Shown: positions 1 through 7,076, counted from the stretch's first letter. The stretch is 34,991 nucleotides of DNA from Paenibacillus artemisiicola (GCF_017652985.1 NZ_JAGGDJ010000055.1:1-34991); one strand, 5' to 3'. Translations and numbers: made by a program. Notes: generated by a model not told the origin, from the letters alone.

Positions 1-205
1 ACAGTAGGAGTTCAGCCCAGTGCCCTTCCAATCTGGCCGCAGGCGCAAAGGCCGTGCCCGCGGCCGCGGCGGCCGGGCCGACGCCCGCGGCGACGACGTC
101 GAACCGGCGGTCGCCGCCGAGTCCGCGCAGCACCGCCTCGCGTTCCGCGTCGACCGCGGTGACGATGAGCACCCGGCCGCGAATCGGTAATTCCTTGTTC
201 GCCAT
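1..205 (-). CDS. mqnB: Futalosine hydrolase, N-terminal part (gene cut by window edge)
   Basis: Start ATG at 205-203, preceded on the minus strand by a strong AAAGGAG ribosome binding site. About 68 codons are visible. The N-terminus has the hydrophobic beta strand VLIVTAVDAEREAVLRGL and then FDVVAAGVGPAAAA, which is the usual opening of MqnB, a nucleoside-phosphorylase-fold enzyme that hydrolyses futalosine to dehypoxanthinyl futalosine and hypoxanthine in the alternative menaquinone pathway. The last 15 or so residues before the edge (after AGTA) do not resemble what I expect of the family, so the sequence next to the edge may be divergent or an assembly artefact. The identification rests on about 50 residues. 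A generic 5'-methylthioadenosine/nucleosidase relative is the main alternative. Confidence 0.68.
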   Translation of the reverse strand, partial: MANKELPIRGRVLIVTAVDAEREAVLRGLGGDRRFDVVAAGVGPAAAAAGTAFAPAARLEGHWAELLL

Positions 206-320
206 GAGGCATCTCCTTTTCGACGCAGGCCGAGGCCTGCTCGCGGCAAGCCGCCGGGACCGACGGTAGCCGGCCGGCCGGCGATTTGCCGCCGTATGGT
301 TTCTCTCGCAGATCACTAAA

Positions 321-349
321 ATTGTACCGCTGTCGTCCGGGACATTCAA
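321..349 (-). promoter_or_regulatory. Probable sigma-A promoter of mqnB
   Basis: Minus-strand -35 TTGAAT (349-344), 17-base spacer, -10 TACAAT (326-321). It lies about 115 bases upstream of the mqnB start. A perfect hairpin with arms GCAGGCC and GGCCTGC (225-240) sits in the leader just before the ribosome binding site. It has no T-run, so it is not a terminator. The rest of 206-461 shows nothing else I can name. Confidence 0.55.
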
Positions 350-461
350 CCCGGCGCTCCCGAGGCCGCGTCCGGTCCGGCGTTCGCGGCCGAAGGACGG
401 ACGCGTTGCCGGACGTCGCCCGGACGTCCGCCGGTCCGGCGGCGCGAGGCGCGGTTTCGGG

Positions 462-490
462 TTGACGGGCGGCTGCGGGGCTGGTACATT
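462..490 (+). promoter_or_regulatory. Probable promoter of the glutathione peroxidase gene
   Basis: -35 TTGACG (462-467), 17-base spacer, -10 TACATT (485-490) preceded by TGG, which makes an extended -10. Transcription would start near 497, giving a leader of about 70 bases before the ATG at 567. Confidence 0.55.
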
Positions 491-506
491 GAATTTAGAT
501 TTTATG

Positions 507-517
507 CAATTCAATTG
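507..517. promoter_or_regulatory. Palindrome resembling an OhrR/MarR-type operator
   Basis: CAATT-C-AATTG is an 11-base perfect palindrome. It lies about 10-20 bases downstream of the predicted start site of the peroxidase gene, where a bound repressor would block transcription. The arrangement CAATT-N-AATTG is the core of the Bacillus OhrR operator as I recall it. That OhrR or a related MarR-family peroxide sensor binds here is inference; no such regulator gene is in the window. Confidence 0.35.
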
Positions 518-566
518 ATTGATATCATTTAAGGCGTGCTTTCATGCCCTAACGGAGGGATTCACG

Positions 567-1127
567 ATGTCCAAGCTTTACGAGCTTCAGGCCACGACCA
601 TGAAAGGCGAGAACAAGCCGCTTTCGGAGTACGAAGGCGACGTGCTGCTCATCGTCAACACCGCCAGCAAATGCGGCTTCACCCCGCAGTACGCGGACCT
701 GCAGAAATTGCACGAGCAGTACGCCGGCCAAGGGCTGCGCGTGCTCGGCTTCCCGTCCAACCAATTCGGCGAGCAGGAGCCCGGCACCGATTCCGACGTG
801 CAGAGCTTCTGCCAGATCAACTACGGCGTCACGTTCCCGCTGTACGCCAAGTCCGACGTCCGCGACGAGAACGCGAACCCGGTGTTCCGCTACTTGACGG
901 AGCAGGCGCCGTTTCAAGGCTTCGACACGAGCGAGCCGAGCGGCAACATGCTGCACGCCTTCCTGAGCGAGAAGCTGCCGCATTGGCTGATCGACGATTC
1001 CATCAAGTGGAACTTCACCAAATTCCTCGTCGACCGCAAGGGCAACGTCGTCGGCCGCTTCGAATCGAACGTCGAGCCGCTGGCGATGGCCGGCGAGATC
1101 GAAGCGCTGCTCGGCGCGTCGAACTGA
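567..1127 (+). CDS. Glutathione peroxidase family protein (thiol peroxidase type)
   Basis: 186 residues from ATG 567, chosen because GGAGGG lies 7 bases upstream; the open frame extends further 5' without another good site. It reduces hydrogen peroxide and organic hydroperoxides with a thiol donor. In Firmicutes, which often lack glutathione, the donor is probably thioredoxin or bacillithiol (family knowledge). The full GPx signature is present: NTASKCGFTPQY with the peroxidatic Cys36 in place of selenocysteine, FPSNQFGEQEPG with the active-site Gln, and WNFTKFLVDRKG with the active-site Trp and Asn. Length is normal for BsaA/BtuE-like enzymes. It is probably monocistronic or weakly linked to the reductase gene starting 91 bases downstream. 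A palindromic site near its start suggests oxidant-responsive control. Confidence 0.95.
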   Translation: MSKLYELQATTMKGENKPLSEYEGDVLLIVNTASKCGFTPQYADLQKLHEQYAGQGLRVLGFPSNQFGEQEPGTDSDVQSFCQINYGVTFPLYAKSDVRDENANPVFRYLTEQAPFQGFDTSEPSGNMLHAFLSEKLPHWLIDDSIKWNFTKFLVDRKGNVVGRFESNVEPLAMAGEIEALLGASN

Positions 1128-1218
1128 GCGGCTTTTCGCGGTCCCGTCCGCCGGCTTTCCGGCGTTTCCTTTCCCCGAACGGTTACACTAGGAAGGACGC
1201 GCAGGAAAGGGTGACAGC

Positions 1219-2202
1219 ATGAAAGCATTGGTATTCCGCGCTTTCGGGGGACCGGAGGTGCTGGCGGTCGAAGAGATCGCCGAGCCGGCGCTCGCGCCGG
1301 GCACCGCCGTCGTCCGCATGAAGGCGATCGGATTGAATTACGCCGACGTGTACCGGCGGCAGGGCAACTATCATCTCGTCGGCGAACCGCCGTATATTCT
1401 CGGCTACGAAGGAGCGGGAGTCGTCGAAGCGGTCGCGCCGGACGTAGCGGGCATCCGCCCGGGCGACCGGGTGGGTTTCGCGGATGCGCCGCGCGCGAAC
1501 GCGGAGCTCGTCGCGGTGCCGGCGGACCGGCTTATTCCGCTGCCGGACGGCATCGGTTTCGATACCGCCGCGGCGGTGCTGCTGCAAGGTATGACCGCGC
1601 ATTATCTGGCGAATGACAGCTATGCCGTCCGGCCGGGCGACCGGATTCTCGTCCATGCGGCGGCCGGCGGCGTCGGGCAGCTGCTCGCGCAGCTGTGCAA
1701 AGCCAAAGGCGCGTACGTCATCGGCCTCACGTCCAGCGAGGCCAAACGCGAAACGGCGCTGTCGGCCGGCGCGGACGAGGCGCTGCTCTACGGCGTCGAC
1801 TGGGCGGCGGAGGTGCTGCGCCGGATGGCTTCCCCAGGGGGCAGCGGAGAAGCCGGCGTCGACGCGGCTTACGATTCCGTCGGCGCGACGCTGCCGGACA
1901 GCTTCCGGGCGGTGCGGACGCGCGGGACGGTCGTCTTCTTCGGCATGGCCGGCGGCGATCCGCCGCTCGTCGATCCCCGGATGCTGATGGATACGAGCAA
2001 GACGCTTACCGGCGGGGATTTGTGGAACCACGTCACGACGGCGGCCGACCGCCTCCGGCGGGCGGAATCGCTGTTCGGCGACCTGCTCGCGGGCCGGTTG
2101 AAGCTGGCGGCACCGACGCGGTTTCCGCTCGCGGAGGGCGCGGCGGCGCACCGCTGGATCGAGAGCCGGGCGAGCACGGGGAAGATATTGCTGGTGCCGT
2201 AG
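1219..2202 (+). CDS. NADPH:quinone oxidoreductase (zinc-independent MDR family)
   Basis: 327 residues, ATG at 1219 after an AGGAAAGG site. This is a medium-chain dehydrogenase/reductase of the QOR (zeta-crystallin) branch: the N-terminal GroES-like domain contains GYEGAGVV (62-69), and the Rossmann domain has the NADPH-binding HAAAGGVG (146-153). The zinc-ligand residues of alcohol dehydrogenases are absent, as expected for quinone reductases. It is expected to be cytosolic and to transfer one or two electrons from NADPH to quinones or other unsaturated carbonyls. It follows the peroxidase gene in the same direction, so a shared oxidative-stress role is plausible but not shown. The exact substrate cannot be read from sequence. 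Confidence 0.88.
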   Translation: MKALVFRAFGGPEVLAVEEIAEPALAPGTAVVRMKAIGLNYADVYRRQGNYHLVGEPPYILGYEGAGVVEAVAPDVAGIRPGDRVGFADAPRANAELVAVPADRLIPLPDGIGFDTAAAVLLQGMTAHYLANDSYAVRPGDRILVHAAAGGVGQLLAQLCKAKGAYVIGLTSSEAKRETALSAGADEALLYGVDWAAEVLRRMASPGGSGEAGVDAAYDSVGATLPDSFRAVRTRGTVVFFGMAGGDPPLVDPRMLMDTSKTLTGGDLWNHVTTAADRLRRAESLFGDLLAGRLKLAAPTRFPLAEGAAAHRWIESRASTGKILLVP

Positions 2203-2209
2203 CAGCTCT

Positions 2210-2239
2210 TTGAGCGCGCGCGGCCGCTTATGATACAAT
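2210..2239 (+). promoter_or_regulatory. Probable promoter of the small gene at 2277
   Basis: -35 TTGAGC (2210-2215), 18-base spacer, -10 TACAAT (2234-2239). An overlapping TATGAT lies at 2229-2234. It begins just after the quinone oxidoreductase stop, so the small gene can be transcribed on its own. Confidence 0.5.
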
Positions 2240-2276
2240 GGCACTGCGAGAATGAAGAACGAGGGGTGCTGACGAA

Positions 2277-2555
2277 GTGAGCGAGCAAATCAACATGATC
2301 GAGCTGGTGCGGTTCATCGCCGGCAAGACGAACGCCGACGCCAAGCTGATCGAGCAGGTGCTGAAGCATGAGCAGGCGTTCATCAACAACGCGCCGGAGG
2401 ACAAGAACGGCGAAGTGAACATCGACAGCGACGAGCTGACGGACTACATCCTGAGCCGCCCGGGACTCAAGTCGGACGAGCTGACCGTGGAGTCGATCCT
2501 GGACGCGGAGATGGATTACTTGATGGAACAAGGCATCGCGGGCTACGTCGACTAA
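2277..2555 (+). CDS. Small acidic protein of unknown function
   Basis: 92 residues, starting with GTG at 2277 about 10 bases after GAGGGG. Its own promoter (2210-2239) and a perfect terminator 25 bases downstream frame it as a single-gene transcription unit. The protein is rich in Asp/Glu, has no Cys, no signal peptide and no membrane segment, and looks helical: INMIELVRFIAGKTNADAKL, then KLIEQVLKHEQAF, then DELTDYILSR and ILDAEMDYLMEQG. The stretch DKNGEVNIDSDEL is Asp-rich but does not make a clean EF-hand. I do not recognise a family; similar short conserved proteins occur in Paenibacillaceae as far as I recall. Codon use matches its neighbours. Confidence 0.75.
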   Translation: MSEQINMIELVRFIAGKTNADAKLIEQVLKHEQAFINNAPEDKNGEVNIDSDELTDYILSRPGLKSDELTVESILDAEMDYLMEQGIAGYVD

Positions 2556-2579
2556 GACGCCGCCGCAGGCCCGAAGCGG

Positions 2580-2604
2580 GGACAGCAGCGATGCTGTCCT
2601 TTTT
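2580..2604 (+). terminator. Rho-independent terminator
   Basis: Perfect 8-bp stem GGACAGCA / TGCTGTCC with loop GCGA, followed by TTTTT. It ends the small gene at 2277-2555. Confidence 0.92.
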
Positions 2605-2835
2605 GCGTTGATGGAGGTGAGCGGGAGAGCGTCGGCACCGGGGTATGCATGCATCGAAAGCCGATTACCGAACGGTTCGCTCGATTACCGACGACGACAT
2701 CGGGCCATTGCCGAAGCAATCGCGGCAACGGGGGCGGGTTCGCGTCTCGAGGGGGGCGTATGCCGGGTATCCGCGAGCAGCGGCAGGTTGCTCCGCTTGC
2801 GGGCAGCAGCAAGTAAGTTCCCGGCGCTTGGTTTG

Positions 2836-3014
2836 GCGGCCATGACAGCCGCTATTTCGATTATTTTGGCTTTCCGCGGGGTTTCGCGGACACACGATCC
2901 GTTACTGGCCATGAATTCACGTGCGAGTCTCCCATTTTGCAAGAATAACGGCGCTGGTGGCCGCCCAAAGGCGATTTTACCGCTAAATCGTCGAATAACG
3001 GCTCCTGAGTCCGC
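2836..3014. repeat. 179-bp palindromic intergenic element, copy A
   Basis: Four copies of a 21-base motif that begins GCGGACACAGG and ends CCGTTATT, with two variable bases between. They lie at 2836-2856 and 2886-2906 (forward) and at 2944-2964 and 2994-3014 (reverse). Offsets from the element start are 0, 50, 108 and 158, identical to copy B at 21942-22120. The element is an imperfect inverted repeat as a whole. Each motif can also form a small CGG/CCG hairpin. The remaining part of this gene-free stretch (2605-2835) shows nothing I recognise; open frames crossing it have no convincing start site. Confidence 0.85.
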
Positions 3015-3116
3015 CAAAATCGAACCAAGTTGAGCGGCGGGGGTCGATGGAGGTGGAGGTAACTCCAGGGGAGTCCGCGAATGGCTTTAACGGAGGGGAG
3101 GCACCTGCCAAAAGGC

Positions 3117-3145
3117 ATGAAATGCCGGTCCCGGTTCGCTATAAT
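3117..3145 (+). promoter_or_regulatory. Probable promoter of the TauE/SafE-type permease gene
   Basis: -35 ATGAAA (3117-3122), 17-base spacer, -10 TATAAT (3140-3145). The -35 lies inside the 13-base palindrome GGCAT-GAA-ATGCC (3114-3126), which could be an operator for a repressor. Start site is about 45 bases before the first ATG of the gene. Confidence 0.5.
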
Positions 3146-3196
3146 GGGACTTGTACACGGCAAGAAGATCCAATTCTTGGCTAAACGATTATCTAA

Positions 3197-4057
3197 ATGA
3201 ATGCGATAAGAGGTGCGGCATCTTTGTTTCCAATGGTTATGATAGGGGACGTTTCCGCTTTGCTGGCGATGTTCGCGCTCGGGCTGGCGGCGTCGACCTT
3301 CGGCGCCATCGTCGGCTTGGGCGGCGGGGTCATCATCGTGCCGGCGCTGCTGCTGCTCGGCCCGTCCATGCTCGGCACGGACATCGACACGGCAATGGCG
3401 GTCGGCGTATCGCTCGGGGCGCTCGTCTTTACGTCGCTGACGTCGACGCTGACATTCGTGCGGGAGGGCAAGGCGGACCTGCGCAGCGCGCTGTTCTTCT
3501 CCATCTCCAGCGGGCCGATGTCGGTGCTGGGGGCGAGCCTGACCTCGCTCTTCGATCCGGACGCGTTTCGCCGGGCATTCGGTTATTTCATGCTGTTCAT
3601 GGTGGTGCTTCTGCTGCTGCGCAACCGGATCAAGCCGTATCAGGGCAAGTGGCGGTACGTGCGGTCGTATACGGACGCGGCGGGCGCGCGGCACGAATAC
3701 GGCTTCAACGCGCTGCCCGCGCTCGTCATCGGCGGCGTCGTCGGGATGATCTCCGGGCTGCTCGGCATCGGCGGCGGCGTGCTGCTCATTCCCGCGATGG
3801 TGCTGCTGTTCCGGTTCCCGCCGCATATCGCCTCCGCCACGTCGATGGCGGTCATATTCGTCTCGGCGGTCTTCGGCAGCGGCATGCACCTGATCCGCGG
3901 CGAATGGGACTGGCTGCTCGTCGCGGCGCTCGCGCCGGGCGCGCTGCTCGGCGGCTGGTTCGGCGCGCGCATCTCGCGGCGCATCGGCAGCGTGCTGCTG
4001 ATCCGCATCATGTGCGGAGCGCTTCTGCTGTTCGCGCTGCGGATGATCATGACCTGA
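3197..4057 (+). CDS. TSUP (TauE/SafE) family membrane permease
   Basis: 286 residues if ATG 3197 is used. This start has a poor ribosome binding site; ATG 3233, ATG 3239 or TTG 3260 (after AGGGGA) are alternatives that shorten the N-terminus. The protein is strongly hydrophobic with about eight membrane segments in two repeats. Each repeat opens with the family hallmark: STFGAIVGLGGGVIIVPAL in the first half and SGLLGIGGGVLLIPAMVLL in the second. Family members move sulfite, sulfoacetate, taurine-derived sulfonates or other small anions across the membrane; the substrate here is unknown. The AraC regulator gene starts 15 bases after its stop, so the two are co-transcribed. A loop of about 30 charged residues separates the halves. 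Confidence 0.88.
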   Translation: MNAIRGAASLFPMVMIGDVSALLAMFALGLAASTFGAIVGLGGGVIIVPALLLLGPSMLGTDIDTAMAVGVSLGALVFTSLTSTLTFVREGKADLRSALFFSISSGPMSVLGASLTSLFDPDAFRRAFGYFMLFMVVLLLLRNRIKPYQGKWRYVRSYTDAAGARHEYGFNALPALVIGGVVGMISGLLGIGGGVLLIPAMVLLFRFPPHIASATSMAVIFVSAVFGSGMHLIRGEWDWLLVAALAPGALLGGWFGARISRRIGSVLLIRIMCGALLLFALRMIMT

Positions 4058-4072
4058 GGGGAGGCGGGCCTA

Positions 4073-4996
4073 TTGGCGTCGGCCATGGCGATCGGGCTGC
4101 AGCAGCTGGCCCCGTACGTGCGGTACGCGCAATACAACGAAGGCGACGAGCGCTACCGGGTGCCGCGCCGGATGATTTACGACTACGAGTTCATCTATCT
4201 GACGCGCGGCAGCGCCCTGTTCACGCTCGGCGACGAAGAGAGGCTGCTGCAAGCGGGCGACCTGCACGTCATTCCGCCGCTCGTCTGGAACGCCTGCCGG
4301 GTTCCGGAGGGCGGCTCGTTCGCCTATTACGCCTGCCATTTCGATCTCGTCTATATGGGGCGGGAGCTGGATTTCCCCGACGATGTCTATGTACGGGTCG
4401 ACTACGCGAATCTGCCGGAAGTGCCCGTGCAGGAGGAGCTGCTGGAGCGGCCCGTGCAGACGTTCGCGGACGTGGAGCTGCCGCCGTTCGTCCATACCGG
4501 CGCGCCGCACCGGTTCAGCGAACGCTTCGCCGACCTGCTCGCCCTGTTCGAGCGCCGGCCGTTCGGCTACGAAGCGCGGATGCGCGCCTGCCTGCTCGAT
4601 CTCATCGGCCTGCTGCTGGAGGAGACGCATACGGCGGAGGGCGTTCGCCGGGACAGCCCGCACCGGGCGATGATCACGGAACTCGTCGCCATCCTGCGCG
4701 GCGGCGACGGACCGCAGCCCGAGGCCGGGCTGGAAGCCGTCGCGAGCCGCCACGGCATGACGCCGAAGTACGCCCGCGCGCTGTTCAAGCAGGCGACGGG
4801 CCTGTCCTGGACGCAGTATCTGACCCGGCAGCGCATGGAGCGGGCCAAGGAGCTGCTTCGGCAGGGCGGCTTGTCCGTCGGCGAGATCGCGCAGCGGTGC
4901 GGTTACGAGGACCTGCATTATTTCAGCCGCCTATTCAAGAAGCTGGAGGGCCTGCCCCCGCGGGCCTACGGGGAGTCGCTGCGCGGCCCGGCGTGA
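4073..4996 (+). CDS. AraC-family transcriptional regulator with N-terminal cupin domain
   Basis: 307 residues starting with TTG at 4073, 8 bases after the strong site GGGGAGG; an ATG at 4085 is spaced too far from it. Residues about 30-100 form an AraC-type cupin sensor (YDYEFIYLTRG, then LQAGDLHVIPP). The C-terminal 100 residues carry the double helix-turn-helix (ASRHGMTPKYARALFKQATG, then VGEIAQRCGYEDLHYFSRLF). Such proteins bind DNA in response to a small ligand, often a sugar or sugar-derived metabolite. The gene is directly downstream of the permease and about 280 bases upstream of the WbsX/GH99-like gene, which suggests it controls one or both. The ligand is unknown. Confidence 0.93.
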   Translation: MASAMAIGLQQLAPYVRYAQYNEGDERYRVPRRMIYDYEFIYLTRGSALFTLGDEERLLQAGDLHVIPPLVWNACRVPEGGSFAYYACHFDLVYMGRELDFPDDVYVRVDYANLPEVPVQEELLERPVQTFADVELPPFVHTGAPHRFSERFADLLALFERRPFGYEARMRACLLDLIGLLLEETHTAEGVRRDSPHRAMITELVAILRGGDGPQPEAGLEAVASRHGMTPKYARALFKQATGLSWTQYLTRQRMERAKELLRQGGLSVGEIAQRCGYEDLHYFSRLFKKLEGLPPRAYGESLRGPA

Positions 4997-5280
4997 GCGG
5001 AGTCGCAAGAGAGGGATGGCGCATCCATCGTAAGGGCGCGTGAGTGTTCCCGAGCCTTCCGTTTACGTGCGCCGCTAGCCTCCGCGGCACCGTCAACGCC
5101 CGTCGACCGTCGACCGGCGTCCTGCGGAACCGACCGGCTTGACGCAGTCCGTCATCGCCATCCGCGGGATCCGCTTTCGCCGTTTGTGCAAAAGCCCGCG
5201 CCGGCGCTCCAAATACACGCGAGCCTCTGCGGGGTAGGATGAAAGCGAAGGCAAATTCCGAATCCGGGAGGCGGACGCGC

Positions 5281-6411
5281 ATGGCGAAACCGTACGAGGT
5301 CGCGGTCTATTATTTTCCGAACTATCATGTCGACAGGCGCAACGAGGCTTGGCACGGCGAAGGCTGGACGGAGTGGGAGCTGGTGAAGCGGGCGACGCCG
5401 CGCTTCGAGGGACACGATCTCCCGAAGGTGCCCTTGTGGGGCTACACGGACGAGGCGGATCCCGCCGCCATGGCGCAAAAGATCGACGCGGCCGCGGATC
5501 ACGGCGTGGATACGTTTATTTTCGACTGGTACTGGTACGAGGACGGCCCTTACCTGGAGCGCGCGCTGGAGGAGGGATTCCTCGGCGCGGCCAACAACGA
5601 ACGGCTGAAGTTCGCGCTGATGTGGGCGAACCACGATTGGATCGACATCCATCCGGCGCCGCGGAACGCGCCGTACAACACGCTGGCGCCCGGCGGGGTC
5701 AGCCGGGAGGCGTTCGCGCGGGCGACCGGCCATATGATCGACGCGTATTTCAGCCGGCCCAACTATTGGCGGGTGGACGGCAAGCTGTACTTCTCCGTCT
5801 ACGAGCTGATGAGCCTCGTCCAAGGGCTCGGCGGCCTCGATGCGGCGCGCGCGGCGCTGGACGACTTCCGGGCGCGGGTGCGCGCGGCCGGACTCGGCGA
5901 GCTGCACGTGAACGCCGTCGTGTGGGGCGTGCAGATCCTGCCGGGGGAGGAGAAGATCGCGAACGCGGAAGACATGCTCGCCGCGCTCGGCATCGACAGC
6001 GTGTCCTCGTACGTGTGGATTCACCACCGGGAGCTGTCGTCGTTTCCGGAGACGCCGTATGACGAGATTGCCGAGAAATCCGCGGAAGACTGGGAGACGT
6101 TTTCCGGGCAGTACGGTCTGCCATACTTGCCGAACGTCACGATGGGCTGGGATTCCTCGCCGCGCACGATCCAATCGGACCGGTTCGACAACCTCGGCTA
6201 TCCGTACATGGCCATGCTCTCCGGCAATTCGCCGGAGCGGTTCCGGCGCGCGCTCGAGCGGATGAAGGCGTTCCTGGAGCAGGATGTCAACGGCTTCCGC
6301 GCCTTCACGATCAACGCGTGGAACGAATGGACCGAAGGCAGTTATTTGGAGCCGGACACGACGAACGGCTTGGCGTACTTGGAAGCGATCCGTACGGTGT
6401 TCGGACGGTAG
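5281..6411 (+). CDS. WbsX / glycoside hydrolase family 99-like protein
   Basis: 376 residues from ATG 5281, 9 bases after GGGAGG; an in-frame ATG at 5239 lacks a good site. It opens with AVYYFPNYHVD, continues with GWTEWELV and IFDWYWYEDGP, and ends with NAWNEWTEGSYLEPD (345-359). These match the WbsX/GH99-like TIM-barrel group, whose members are annotated either as glycosyltransferases in polysaccharide clusters or as endo-acting glycosidases. There is no signal peptide, so it is probably cytoplasmic. No polysaccharide genes surround it here; its neighbours are an AraC regulator and a permease. Function is thus carbohydrate-related by family, with reaction and substrate unknown. Confidence 0.85.
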   Translation: MAKPYEVAVYYFPNYHVDRRNEAWHGEGWTEWELVKRATPRFEGHDLPKVPLWGYTDEADPAAMAQKIDAAADHGVDTFIFDWYWYEDGPYLERALEEGFLGAANNERLKFALMWANHDWIDIHPAPRNAPYNTLAPGGVSREAFARATGHMIDAYFSRPNYWRVDGKLYFSVYELMSLVQGLGGLDAARAALDDFRARVRAAGLGELHVNAVVWGVQILPGEEKIANAEDMLAALGIDSVSSYVWIHHRELSSFPETPYDEIAEKSAEDWETFSGQYGLPYLPNVTMGWDSSPRTIQSDRFDNLGYPYMAMLSGNSPERFRRALERMKAFLEQDVNGFRAFTINAWNEWTEGSYLEPDTTNGLAYLEAIRTVFGR

Positions 6412-6434
6412 CGGCCGGAGCAGGAGCGCGCATT

Positions 6435-6485
6435 AAGGGGCTGTTCCCTCGTCATTCGCGGAGAATGACGGGGGAACAGCCCCTT
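6435..6485. terminator. Long bidirectional hairpin between convergent genes
   Basis: Outer stem AAGGGGCTGTTCCC (6435-6448) pairs with GGGAACAGCCCCTT (6472-6485). The inner stem CGTCATTC / GAATGACG continues it to a 5-base loop. The pairing is more than 20 bp. T-runs at both ends are short, but the position between two convergent genes fits a shared terminator. Confidence 0.7.
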
Positions 6486-6509
6486 GTCGTCCGTCGGCGG
6501 GGTCCGAAA

Positions 6510-6935
6510 TTACATTTTGCCTTCGGTGAAGATTTGGAACGGGATGCCGAACTTGTCCGTCAGCGTGCCGTACGCGGAGCTGAAGAACGTCTCTTGCAGC
6601 GGCATCTCGATCGTGCCGCCGTAGGCCAGCGCGTTGAAGATGCGGGCGGCTTCTTCGGCGTCGCCCAAGGTGATGCAGATCGTCACTTGGTTGCCGGCCT
6701 TGACCTCTTGGCCCGGGAACGTATCCGAGAACATGATGTCGGATTCGCCGATGCGGATCATGGCATGGCTGACCAGGCTCTTCGCGGATTCCGGCAGCGG
6801 GAAATCGGGATTCTCCGGCATCTCGCCGAACGTCTGCTTGAACAGCGGCGTAGCGCCCAGGGCGCGCTCATAGAACGCGATGGCATCCTGCGCGTTGCCG
6901 TTCATTACGAAATACGGGGTCAAACGCAAAGACAT
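6510..6935 (-). CDS. VOC-superfamily protein (PhnB / glyoxalase-bleomycin resistance type)
   Basis: 141 residues, minus strand, ATG at 6935-6933 preceded by GAGGAG. The fold signature is LTPYFVMNGNAQDAIAFYERALGA at the start (given here in name only as the PhnB-like opening) and the end region GTLTDKFGIPFQIF, typical of the PhnB/3-demethylubiquinone-like branch of the vicinal oxygen chelate superfamily. Members of this superfamily include metal-dependent glyoxalases and dioxygenases and drug-binding resistance proteins. This branch often lacks some metal ligands, and its role is mostly unknown. The promoter is overlapped by a perfect LexA box, so expression is probably induced by DNA damage (inference). 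It has its own transcription unit. Confidence 0.88.
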   Translation of the reverse strand: MSLRLTPYFVMNGNAQDAIAFYERALGATPLFKQTFGEMPENPDFPLPESAKSLVSHAMIRIGESDIMFSDTFPGQEVKAGNQVTICITLGDAEEAARIFNALAYGGTIEMPLQETFFSSAYGTLTDKFGIPFQIFTEGKM

Positions 6936-7014
6936 GACTGAAACAGCTCCTCTAAATTGAGATGGGTACGGGCTTTACAGGGCGAGCAACCCTATCCAGT
7001 ATCGCCACAAACCC

Positions 7015-7043
7015 ATTATATATGATCGAACATGTGTTCGCAA
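7015..7043 (-). promoter_or_regulatory. Promoter of the VOC gene
   Basis: Minus-strand -35 TTGCGA (7043-7038), 17-base spacer, perfect -10 TATAAT (7020-7015). The expected start site is near 7008, giving a leader of about 70 bases to the ATG at 6935. No other start lies in the leader. Confidence 0.75.
7027..7040. promoter_or_regulatory. LexA (SOS) box
   Basis: CGAACATGTGTTCG is a 14-base perfect palindrome that meets the Bacillus LexA consensus CGAAC-RNRY-GTTYG at every position. It overlaps the last three bases of the -35 and most of the spacer of the VOC promoter, so bound LexA would block RNA polymerase there. Confidence 0.85.
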
Positions 7044-7054
7044 TAGCGATCGTG

Positions 7055-7076
7055 AAAAAACCTCCCGAAGGAGGTT
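7055..7076 (-). terminator. Rho-independent terminator of the Bcr/CflA transporter gene
   Basis: On the minus strand the stem AACCTCC / GGAGGTT with a TTCG loop is followed by a T-run (six A on the plus strand, 7055-7060). It lies about 40 bases beyond the transporter stop and only 15 bases before the LexA box of the next gene. Confidence 0.9.

Noticed and set aside
2836..3014. CRISPR array
   Set aside because: The units are few, alternate in orientation as two forward and two reverse, have 29-37 base spacers in a symmetric plan, and no cas genes are present.
2608..3033. Open frame across the palindromic element
   Set aside because: It starts just after a terminator and crosses the repeat element; the translation follows the repeat motif rather than any protein family.
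3151..5043. Plus-strand open frame of 630 codons spanning the permease and AraC genes
   Set aside because: Arg/Ala/Gly-rich translation without motifs; both overlapping genes in another frame are well supported.
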